Part shown: positions 16,705 through 26,354 of the stretch, in pieces
Layout of the letters: the number at the start of each line of letters is the position of its first letter
Numbering within the stretch: the stretch's first letter is position 1
NCBI GenBank assembly: GCA_963664085.2
Contig: CAXXLO010000002.1
Location: 3,286,001-3,350,000, forward strand
Direction: 5' to 3'
Length of the DNA stretch: 64,000 bases
DNA from: Bin5 sp022821545
Lineage (GTDB): Bacteria; Chloroflexota; Anaerolineae; Caldilineales; Caldilineaceae
The notes under the pieces: model-generated
What the model was told of the DNA's origin: nothing
Databases searched by the model: none
Seen by the model: the letters and a program-made list of their open reading frames with translations, nothing else
Made by a program: the position numbers and the translations under genes

Positions 16705-17126
16705 TCTTTATGTCCTCCTCTTTACATATTGCTGCAGTCTGGCGCTCCATAGATTGGGATCGGAAGCGCTTAGACGACACGCACTCTGACAGCATCATAT
16801 CCACTGCTGATTCATATGCGGATGTTGTCTTGATTTCTTGTTGGAACAGAAATGTCTCTTGACATCTTTCAGCCGGCAATTGTCTACTGATGCCCTTTGC
16901 TCCCTCCCCAACATACGACCGTTAGAGCACCCGCATATTCTGTTTTTCCGACTTCAGGATTATATCAAAGCGCGCCCCAAATCCGCATTCTCCCCCAATC
17001 CGCATTGTGTGAAATCAACGTCGGCAAAGTGATCTTTATTTTCCTGGTCTTTTCGTTCACAAGTGATGCACTTTTTCCGGGTCTTCTCGCCCCAGGCATG
17101 AACTGCACGCCAAACCACCCAAAAAA
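16705..17126. other. Intergenic stretch without a recognisable gene
   Basis: About 420 bases between the divergent ATPase gene and the T-box promoter. Short open frames on both strands lack family features or ribosome sites. The ATPase promoter should lie here, but no clear -35/-10 pair was found. Confidence 0.45.
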
Positions 17127-17155
17127 TTGACTTTTCTCCCACCGCAACCTATAAT
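17127..17155 (+). promoter_or_regulatory. Near-consensus promoter of the T-box leader
   Basis: TTGACT at 17127-17132, 17-base spacer, TATAAT at 17150-17155. Transcription should begin near 17162, just ahead of the T-box structure. Confidence 0.75.
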
Positions 17156-17161
17156 CGTCTG

Positions 17162-17467
17162 TGTAAACCGAAAACGGCAGCGCACCGGAAGAGTACCCAC
17201 GCGCGCGAACGGCTAGAGAGACGCCCTCCCGGCTGAAAAGGGCGTCCGTTAACGCAGCGCATCTGACGACCATAACACGGCTGAGCCAGTGCCGGAGTCG
17301 CAGAGGGGAATGTCGCCGGGAAGGCCGGGAGAGTGAACAGGCGCTAAGCATAGCTCTCCCCGGGTCCGCCCGTTATCGCGGTAGAGAGAGCCGGCAATAA
17401 CCTTGCCCGCTAACCAGGGTGGTACCGCGGAGTCACTTCGTCCTTTGGATGAAGTGACTTATTTTTT
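17162..17467 (+). promoter_or_regulatory. T-box leader (tRNA-sensing riboswitch)
   Basis: The T-box consensus AGGGTGGTACCGCG is at 17416-17429, directly followed by an intrinsic terminator, the standard antiterminator/terminator arrangement. Upstream features of stem I are present: an AGAGAG element at 17215-17220, an apical hairpin ACGCCCT/AGGGCGT (17221-17244) and an AGTA-like motif near 17192. The TGGT in the T-box bulge would pair with an ACCA-ending tRNA, so discriminator A. Uncharged tRNA should favour readthrough. I could not resolve the specifier codon; valine would be expected because valS is the next gene, although it starts almost 700 bases downstream. Confidence 0.85.
17431..17467 (+). 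terminator. Conditional terminator of the T-box leader
   Basis: Stem AGTCACTTC (17431-17439) pairs with GAAGTGACT (17451-17459), followed by a T-run at 17462-17467. Its 5' arm directly follows the T-box motif, so it is mutually exclusive with the antiterminator. Confidence 0.8.
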
Positions 17468-17470
17468 GAC

Positions 17471-18154
17471 CGGCCCTCAAGCGAAACTCGCTGGGAGTCG
17501 TTGACATTTCAATGAAGCAGGCAAGATCCGCGCAAGCGAAAGCGGGGAAGTGGGGGAGCAGACGATATCTGGCCGTGCGCCAGGGGCCCAGCGCCCTATC
17601 GTTTCTAATGGAGATCCCAAACGGGTCCACGAGCTTGCGAGTATCAATAGAGAGACGCCTGCGATGCTAGGCCACAGCCCGTGCGAAAACTCTTGGTTTC
17701 AACTTGAACGCACATGAGTTCCTGTTTGTCATATAATTATTGTATTGTTGTGGGTAAGCGCTATTCTGTCTCTTGAAAATTTTTTCTCGTAAACGCTCGT
17801 AAACGCTCGTGGATCTCTCGTAAACGCTCGTACGAGCGTTTACCTGTTCCCTACGAGTTCCCGTACGAGCGTCCGACCTGTGTTCAGGGAGCGCCCAGCC
17901 CAGCTTTTCGTGCTGTTACACTGAAACTGTGTCTCTTCAGCCCATTTTGAAACCCCGCAATGCGCCCGCCGAAGGGCGTAGCGTAGCGGAGCAATCAAGG
18001 GGCCACGGGGCAAAGCCACCGAACGCAGCCGGAAGAGCTTGCCTTCTCGACACACCTTGAAAATGTCAACGAGCCCTGATGAAATGACCGTGTACTTGAA
18101 CCGACTGGCCAGCCGCTCGAGGCCGGCGAACTACTGATGGGAGCACTGCGAACA
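17471..18154. other. Long gap between T-box terminator and valS
   Basis: About 680 bases with no convincing gene on either strand. It contains a TATAAT at 17732-17737 without a well-spaced -35, the repeat cluster described separately (17787-17870), and a GC-rich stretch before valS. If the T-box controls valS this is all untranslated leader. Confidence 0.5.
17787..17870. repeat. Iteron-like repeats with a perfect 24-base palindrome
   Basis: The decamer TCGTAAACGC occurs at about 17788, 17798 and 17818, with a partial copy between them. The last copy forms the left half of a perfect 24-base palindrome at 17820-17843 (half-site GTAAACGCTCGT). A shorter inverted version, CCGTACGAGCG, follows near 17861. 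The layout suggests a protein-binding site array or structured leader. Confidence 0.65.
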
Positions 18155-20974
<2,820 letters not shown>

Positions 20975-21050
20975 GCGTCCATCATGTCTTGCGAACGTAA
21001 GACAACGGTCACTCTTGGCATTTTGTCAGCCGTAAGAATAACCGGACCTG

Positions 21051-21059
21051 TGTTAGAAT
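21051..21059 (+). promoter_or_regulatory. Possible extended -10 element before the antitoxin gene
   Basis: TGTTAGAAT at 21051-21059 matches TG-n-TAnAAT. A TTGTCA at 21023 is 25 bases away, too far for a standard -35. The same 9-mer occurs upstream of the acylase gene at 2554. Confidence 0.3.
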
Positions 21060-21096
21060 CCTTTGAGTAGAGACGGATTTAAGGAAGGAAGGAAAA

Positions 21097-21378
21097 ATGG
21101 GTAAGGAGACTATCACTTTCAGTCTGCCAGCTGGTTTGTACGCAAAACTTGAGAAGTTGGCTGCTGCATCTGGTTCCACTCCAATCGACGAGATTGCAAC
21201 CTTAATCGAAGACGCGAAGTCCCGACGAGCATGGTTGCGCGCTCTGGATGACTTCAGCAAAGAGATCCAAGAGGACGACAATAGGGAGAATGTGCCGAAC
21301 CAGGAAGAGTTAATAGAACAACTGCGCAAGACTCGTCGCGAAATCTTCGAGGCCGAGTATGCGCATCTGTATCGATAG
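21097..21378 (+). CDS. Ribbon-helix-helix antitoxin-like protein
   Basis: 93 residues. The N-terminus KETITFSLPAGLYAKLEKLAAASGSTPIDEI has the strand-helix-helix pattern of CopG/RHH DNA-binding proteins, and the C-terminal half is charged and helical, as in toxin-binding tails. A strong Shine-Dalgarno (AAGGAAGGAAGGA) precedes the ATG. The 3' end overlaps by 20 bases with the start of a frame beginning MRICIDSSVLIPAI, a PIN-toxin N-terminus. This is the normal order of a type II antitoxin-toxin pair: the antitoxin would bind its own promoter and neutralise the PIN RNase. Confidence 0.72.
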   Translation: MGKETITFSLPAGLYAKLEKLAAASGSTPIDEIATLIEDAKSRRAWLRALDDFSKEIQEDDNRENVPNQEELIEQLRKTRREIFEAEYAHLYR

Positions 21379-21490
21379 CAGTGTCCTGATTCCTGCGATT
21401 CGAAATTCAGATCCCAATTTGCAAATAGACGCATTCCGTGTCTTGAACGCTACTGAATTCTTAGCCATGCCACGGAACGGCCCCACTTAG
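21359..21490 (+). pseudogene. Truncated PIN-domain toxin
   Basis: 43-residue frame from the ATG at 21359 to a stop at 21488-21490. It begins MRICIDSSVLIPAI, matching the first strand of PIN RNases with the first catalytic acid (Asp6), and continues with DAFRVLNATEFLAMP. A full PIN domain needs about 130 residues and three or four acidic residues, so this is a fragment. No continuation was recognised in the next 260 bases. Confidence 0.6.
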
Positions 21491-21594
21491 ACCACTGTCA
21501 GTACATTATTGAATTCTGTCTCGCCGCCGAGTTTATCGTCTTGAAACCAGTTAAATCCGCAAGAAATCCAGTCATCTAATCGTTTGTGATAATT

Positions 21595-21623
21595 TTGACA
21601 ATGTATCGCCAGCCTGCTATACT
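21595..21623 (+). promoter_or_regulatory. Strong sigma-70 promoter of the bc-complex operon
   Basis: TTGACA at 21595-21600, 17-base spacer, TATACT at 21618-21623. Transcription would start near 21630, giving a leader of about 125 bases before the Rieske ATG at 21757. Confidence 0.75.
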
Positions 21624-21756
21624 CTGAACGACTCTATCGAACAATGCATTGCAGTCCTGCCGGGCTTGATTTTCTTATGGTCGAGCCGACAGGCGGGATG
21701 AGGAAGCGGCGAGATGTGGGAGACGGATTCCCGCATTTCCAAGGAGACCAGACATT

Positions 21757-22868
21757 ATGGCCGAACGGAGTCAGGCATGGCTCGACAGAGTTGAACGCGC
21801 CCGTCAGTCGGCCGCCGAAAGGCTCGGCATCGATGTAGGCGACTTTGCGCCGCCGCGCGACGGAAGCACGGGCGAAACCGCGGAGGCAGCGCCGCCGACC
21901 GAAGCGGCCGCTCCACAACCGGAGCCTGCCGTCCCAGCAGTCGAAGCAGCGCCCGAGCCAGCCCCGGAACCGGCAGCCGTCGCCGAAGCAGCGCCGGTCG
22001 CCGCCGCAGAGGTTGCGCCCGCTGAAGAGACCCCAGTGGAAGAGGCTGCGGCTACAGTTGAAGCGCAGACGCCCACAACCGTTCAAAGCAATGGCAGCGC
22101 CGCCGCTGCGGCCGCAGAGAGGGTAGCGCCGGTCGGTCGCGCCGCCGTGCTCGAAGCATTTGAAGCCGGCCAAGAAGGCATAAACCGCCGCGAATTCCTT
22201 TCCTACGCCTGGGGCGGCGCCCTGACCCTTCTGACACTTGAAAGCGGCCTCGCCACCTACCAGTTCATGTACCCGCGCTTCCGCGAAGGCGAGTTCGGCG
22301 GCAAGTTCATTCTCGGCGCCGCCACCGCATTGCCGCAGATCGGCATCGACCCGGAAGGCAACTCGACCGGCAAGTTCTGGCTCATCAATACCGACGAGGG
22401 GCCGCGCGCACTCTACATGGTCTGCACACACCTCGGCTGCCTGTACAAGTGGGAGCCTTCCAACAACCGCTTTGAGTGCCCCTGCCACGGTTCCAAATTC
22501 GACCGCGAGGGACACTACATCGAAGGTCCCGGCGCCCCGCTCTCTGGACCAGTTTCTGGTAGAAATTGTCGAGGGCGGTTCAATCGTTGCGGCGACCGAA
22601 GACTCAGGCGATTTCATTTCGGCTCCGGGCCCTGCCTTCGCCTGACGCTGAAATTGTCGTGGACACAGGCAAACGCTTGCAAGGAAAGCCCAAAGCCCTG
22701 TCACCCTCGAAGGCGGTGCCTTCCTAGTCCCGATCCTGCACGTGGGGCACTGACGCCCTTTTGGCAATCCGCAGGCAAAATCGATGGCAGCTTCTGGCTG
22801 GTCAATGTCGAGGATGGACCCCGCGCCTTCTACAACCTGAGTTCATCTTACCTGGAGACGATAGATCC
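21757..22868 (+). pseudogene. Rieske iron-sulfur protein with broken reading frame
   Basis: The first 255 codons are coherent: an Ala/Pro/Glu-rich segment (about 36-125), a NRREFLSYAWGG signal-anchor with one membrane helix (143-170), and a Rieske domain with CTHLGC and CPCHG (ligands C223, H225, C241, H244; disulfide C228-C243). It is the high-potential [2Fe-2S] subunit of a cytochrome bc-type complex. At about 22527-22530 the homologous continuation (PAPRSLDQFLVEIVEGGSIV) moves to another frame, stopping at 22645. DAEIVVDTGKRLQGKP continues in the third frame from 22644, then LEGGAFLVPILHVGH and SFWLVNVEDGPRAFYN in further frames. The original frame stays open into the cytochrome b gene but encodes nothing Rieske-like there except the last fragment. 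Either real decay or local sequence errors. Confidence 0.75.
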
Positions 22869-22870
22869 AC

Positions 22871-24514
22871 ATGGGACTCCAAGAAAATATCCGCGAAAAA
22901 GGAGTTCTCGGCGCGGTCGCTGCCCAGGCGGACGACGTATTCACCCGCCTCACCGCCGGCATCGATGCCGGCGAGTTTCGCCGCATGCTCCAGGGCGAAG
23001 CCCCCGGCCGCCCCAACCCGCGCCTCAAGCCCCACAGCGAAGGCTTCCTGCTCCACATAAAACCCACCTACTATCACGAGAGCGTGACCCGCTTCACCCA
23101 TACCTACCGGCTGGGTCTGCTCTCGACCTATCTCTTCATCGTCGAAACGATCACCGGCATTCTGCTGATGATCTGGTACGCGCCCTCGCCGGAACGCGCC
23201 TACACCGACATGATCCTGCTCCTGACCAATATCCCCTTCGGCCAGTTCCTGCGCGACATGCACCGCCTCGGCGCCGAGGCCATGGTGGCAATCGTCACCC
23301 TGCACATGGTCCGCTGTTATCTAACCGGCAGCTACAAACCGCCGCGCCAGTTTACCTGGTTCACCGGCGTGCTCCTGCTCGTAATGACCCTGTTCCTCAG
23401 CTTTTCCGGCTATCTGCTACCCTGGGACCAGCTGGCCTTTTGGGCTGTCACCATCGGCACCTCCATGGCCGAGGCAGTACCGCCCGCCGTCGTCGGCGAA
23501 ACCGTCAACCTGCTCGCCCGCGGCGCGCCCGACATCGGCGCCAACGGTCTCCTGCGCTTCTATCTGCTGCACGTGCTTTTCCTGCCGCTGCTGCTGATCC
23601 TCTTCTTCTTCGTCCACTACTATAAGGTCGTCCACTTCGGCATCAGCCTGCCCGCAGACGAAGAGGAAGTTGGCGAGGACACCGCCAACCGCGTCCCCGC
23701 CGACAAACGCGTCTACTATCTGCCCGACGTCCTGGTCGACGAGACCAGCTTCCTGACGGTCATGACCGCCCTCCTCATCGTCCTGACCGTCTTCTTCTTC
23801 CAGGCCCCGCTGGAACATATCGCCAACCCGCAGTCAACGCCCCTCCACACGGTCGCGCCCTGGTACTTCTACTGGCTGCAGGGGCTGCTCAAGATCGCAG
23901 ACAAGTTCATCGCCGGCGTGCTGCTGCCCGGCGTGCTCCTCGTCCTGCTGATGGCCATTCCCTATCTCGACTACAACCCCAGCCGCCGCGGCAAAGACCG
24001 CAAGGTCGCCATTGTCGCCGGCATCGTCGCCGGCGTGGTCATGATCATCTGGAGTTGGATGGGCACGCCCGAGTACGCCGTCGAGGGCGCCCCATCGGTC
24101 GAAATCGTGCAGGACGTGATGCCCGAGGAAGGCTCCGGCCCCTCCCGTGAAATAGGCTACAAACATCTCCCGCTGGGTGTCTGGCGCACTGACGAAGAAT
24201 ACGACGTGCATGACCACGAATTCATGGAACTGCTGCACGAATTCAATAACGCCGTCGACTACTACCGCCGGGCGGATCCCGACTTCAACGCGCCCGTCGG
24301 CATCCTGACGATATCCCAGGCGCAACCCGGGCTGAAGAAGCTGTTCTGGAAGATCACCTGGTTCGACGCCGCGGGCGAGCCCGGCAATTATGAAAAGAGC
24401 TTCTGGCTGCACGAAGACTCCCTCTACTGGGAGCAGTACGGCTGGAAGCATCTGTTCATGGGTTACGTTGCCGACGGGTGGAAGAGTCTGTCCGGCGCTC
24501 TTGCAGGAGAGTAA
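22871..24514 (+). CDS. Cytochrome b (fused N- and C-terminal halves) with C-terminal extension
   Basis: 547 residues. The N-terminal four-helix part has paired haem-ligand helices: MHRLGAEAMVAIVTLHMVRCYLTGSYKPPR and FYLLHVLFLPLLLILFFFVHYYKV. The Qo region of the C-terminal half reads TVAPWYFYWLQGLL, where most cytochromes b have PEWY. Further membrane helices follow to about residue 400, then a roughly 140-residue soluble tail ending near GWKHLFMGYVADGW. It transfers quinol electrons to the Rieske and c-type subunits in the cytoplasmic membrane. It lies immediately after the damaged Rieske gene and 10 bases before the cytochrome c gene. Confidence 0.9.
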   Translation: MGLQENIREKGVLGAVAAQADDVFTRLTAGIDAGEFRRMLQGEAPGRPNPRLKPHSEGFLLHIKPTYYHESVTRFTHTYRLGLLSTYLFIVETITGILLMIWYAPSPERAYTDMILLLTNIPFGQFLRDMHRLGAEAMVAIVTLHMVRCYLTGSYKPPRQFTWFTGVLLLVMTLFLSFSGYLLPWDQLAFWAVTIGTSMAEAVPPAVVGETVNLLARGAPDIGANGLLRFYLLHVLFLPLLLILFFFVHYYKVVHFGISLPADEEEVGEDTANRVPADKRVYYLPDVLVDETSFLTVMTALLIVLTVFFFQAPLEHIANPQSTPLHTVAPWYFYWLQGLLKIADKFIAGVLLPGVLLVLLMAIPYLDYNPSRRGKDRKVAIVAGIVAGVVMIIWSWMGTPEYAVEGAPSVEIVQDVMPEEGSGPSREIGYKHLPLGVWRTDEEYDVHDHEFMELLHEFNNAVDYYRRADPDFNAPVGILTISQAQPGLKKLFWKITWFDAAGEPGNYEKSFWLHEDSLYWEQYGWKHLFMGYVADGWKSLSGALAGE

Positions 24515-24524
24515 TACAGCGACT

Positions 24525-25445
24525 ATGCACCGTCTCTACACAAGGTCACCGATCGCCAAGATAATGTGGGGCATCCTGTCCTCACTGGTCGGCATCATCG
24601 TTCTGCTGATGGTCTTGGTAAGCGAAAATCCCCGCATGGAAGCGCAGACCATAAACTGGGAAGGCCGCTCTATCGAGAACGGCGCCAAGCTGTTCTCCGA
24701 CAACTGCGTCATCTGCCACGGTCCGGATGGTCAGGGAATTCTGGGCAGAGGGCCGGGACTGAACAGCTACTACTTTTTCACCGACACCGGGCGCCTCAAA
24801 GACGTTGGCTGGGTCGGCTCCCTCGAAGACTACGTGAAACTGACAATCGCCGCCGGACGCCCCAGCAAGACCGACAGCCAGTGGCCGGAGGTCATGCCCA
24901 CTTGGGGCGGGCAATTCGGCGGGCCGCTGCGCGGCGACCAGGTCGTGGATCTGACCAAATATGTAATGAACTGGAAAGAGTCCGCCCTGGCCCAGACGCC
25001 GGACGAAGACCCCTTCCAACCCTTCGAAGACGTCTTCAGACCGGCCGAGTTCCAGAACACGGCCCATATCCTGCTCAGCGAAGAAGAGCAGGCCGCGGCC
25101 CTCGAAGAGTACAGGGCCCGCAACATCCGCACACCCCAGGAGATCTGGACCGGCGAAGCCTGTTTCGCCTGCCACAACCTCGACGAGCGGCAGGTCGACG
25201 TTGCCGGTCAGAATGGCCCCAACATGGCCGACCTCTTTGAACGAGCCGGCAGCCGCGTCGAAGGCATGACCGCGGAAGAGTACGTCTACGAAAGCATCGT
25301 CGCTCCCGCAGCCTATCTGGTCGAAACATATGAAGACGCCGGCGCGATGCCGCAAAATTTCGCCGAAAAACTGAGCGAAGACGAGATCCAGGCCCTTGTC
25401 GCCTGGCTGCTCAATCCCGACCGGGAACTATTGACAGAGGAGTAA
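24525..25445 (+). CDS. Membrane-anchored dihaem cytochrome c of the bc complex
   Basis: 306 residues. One N-terminal membrane helix (about 12-33) anchors a periplasmic-side protein with two c-type haem motifs, CVICH (C61, C64, H65) and CFACH (C213, C216, H217), each inside a cytochrome-c-like domain. LYTRSPIAKIMWGILSS at the start looks like a signal-anchor. It should take electrons from the Rieske/cytochrome b pair and pass them on to an oxidase. The ATG at 24525 follows the cytochrome b stop by 10 bases, with GGAGAG about 14 bases upstream; the open frame upstream overlaps cytochrome b and is not used. Confidence 0.88.
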   Translation: MHRLYTRSPIAKIMWGILSSLVGIIVLLMVLVSENPRMEAQTINWEGRSIENGAKLFSDNCVICHGPDGQGILGRGPGLNSYYFFTDTGRLKDVGWVGSLEDYVKLTIAAGRPSKTDSQWPEVMPTWGGQFGGPLRGDQVVDLTKYVMNWKESALAQTPDEDPFQPFEDVFRPAEFQNTAHILLSEEEQAAALEEYRARNIRTPQEIWTGEACFACHNLDERQVDVAGQNGPNMADLFERAGSRVEGMTAEEYVYESIVAPAAYLVETYEDAGAMPQNFAEKLSEDEIQALVAWLLNPDRELLTEE

Positions 25446-25467
25446 AGAGCGAGGGGAGTGGAGTTGC

Positions 25468-26169
25468 GTGCCCCAACGTTTCCGAAACCGCCGCCACGCC
25501 GGCGCGCTGCTCGGGGCCATGCTCCGCGAGCAGGATGCTGACTTTCCCCTCATTCTCGGCCTCCCGCGGGGAGGCGTTCCGGTTGCCAGCGAGGTCGCCC
25601 GCGTCCTGAATGCCCCCCTCGACGTCTGGCTCGTACGCAAACTCGGCGTGCCGGGCCAGACCGAGCTGGCCTTCGGCGCGATTGCCGAAGGCGGCGTCCA
25701 GGTCATCAACCAGAAGGTCGTCGCCCAACAGCAGCTGGACGATGATCGCATCCGGAAGATCTCGCAAAAGCAGCAGCGTGAACTCTCCCGCCGCGCCCAG
25801 CTTTTCCGCCAGGGACGCGCGCCCGCCCCAATCCGGGGCCGCACCATCTTTCTCATCGACGACGGCCTCGCCACAGGCGCCTCCATGCGCGCCGCCATCC
25901 ACGCGTTGATCCAGCGCGAGCCGCGCGCAATCGTGCCCGCCGTCCCCGTCGCCCCATCCCGCACCGTCGCCGAACTGAACTCTCAGGCTGACGCAGCCGG
26001 CGGCGCCGAACCCGCGCGCGCCGGCTGCGTCAGCCGCGCCGTCGCCCTGCTGACGCCGGCGCCCTTTTGGGGGGTCGGCGCCTGGTATGACGACTTTCGC
26101 CAGGTCCGCGATTCCGAGGTCGTCCGGCTTCTCGACGCACATGCCCGTTCCGGAAGCGGCCCGCCATGA
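25468..26169 (+). CDS. Phosphoribosyltransferase-family protein
   Basis: 233 residues. The PRPP-binding motif is FLIDDGLATGASM (about residues 128-140), and the N-terminal half has LILGLPRGGVPVASEVARVL and the LDVWLVRKLGVPGQTELAFGAI stretch typical of the stand-alone predicted phosphoribosyltransferases once annotated as erythromycin-esterase-associated. Substrate is unknown. It starts with GTG 22 bases after the cytochrome c stop and could be the last gene of that operon. The C-terminus carries the expected FWGVGAWYDDFRQVRDSEV segment. Confidence 0.82.
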   Translation: MPQRFRNRRHAGALLGAMLREQDADFPLILGLPRGGVPVASEVARVLNAPLDVWLVRKLGVPGQTELAFGAIAEGGVQVINQKVVAQQQLDDDRIRKISQKQQRELSRRAQLFRQGRAPAPIRGRTIFLIDDGLATGASMRAAIHALIQREPRAIVPAVPVAPSRTVAELNSQADAAGGAEPARAGCVSRAVALLTPAPFWGVGAWYDDFRQVRDSEVVRLLDAHARSGSGPP

Positions 26170-26268
26170 TTCGCCTGCGCCTTTGCGCCCGCACTTTCTG
26201 ATCACGCAGCGGCAGCGCGCCTGTCATTTCTGCAACCTGCTGCAACTGTTGTCCTGTTTTTTCGCCAC

Positions 26269-26296
26269 TTGACACCGGGTTCAGTAGCCATATAAT
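26269..26296 (+). promoter_or_regulatory. Consensus sigma-70 promoter of the ABC/PhyH operon
   Basis: TTGACA at 26269-26274, 16-base spacer, TATAAT at 26291-26296. Start of transcription near 26303, about 50 bases before the ATG at 26355, which has TAGGAGA upstream. Confidence 0.8.
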
Positions 26297-26354
26297 CTAC
26301 ACAATCCCCTCCAAGTTCATCGGTGGGCGTTCAACACCTATAGGAGACGCAACC

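Noticed and set aside
16960..17351. Protein-coding frames across the T-box leader (both strands)
   Set aside because: The region is explained by promoter, T-box and terminator; the frames lack motifs and ribosome sites.
17820..17843. Origin of replication
   Set aside because: Iteron-like repeats alone are insufficient: no dnaA/rep gene, DnaA boxes or AT-rich unwinding region accompany them.
17787..17870. CRISPR array
   Set aside because: Repeats are only about 10 bases, adjacent without unique spacers, and no cas genes are present.
22871..23625. Extension of the Rieske reading frame to 23625 as one 622-residue protein
   Set aside because: After about 22868 this frame lies inside cytochrome b and encodes Arg/Pro-rich shadow sequence.
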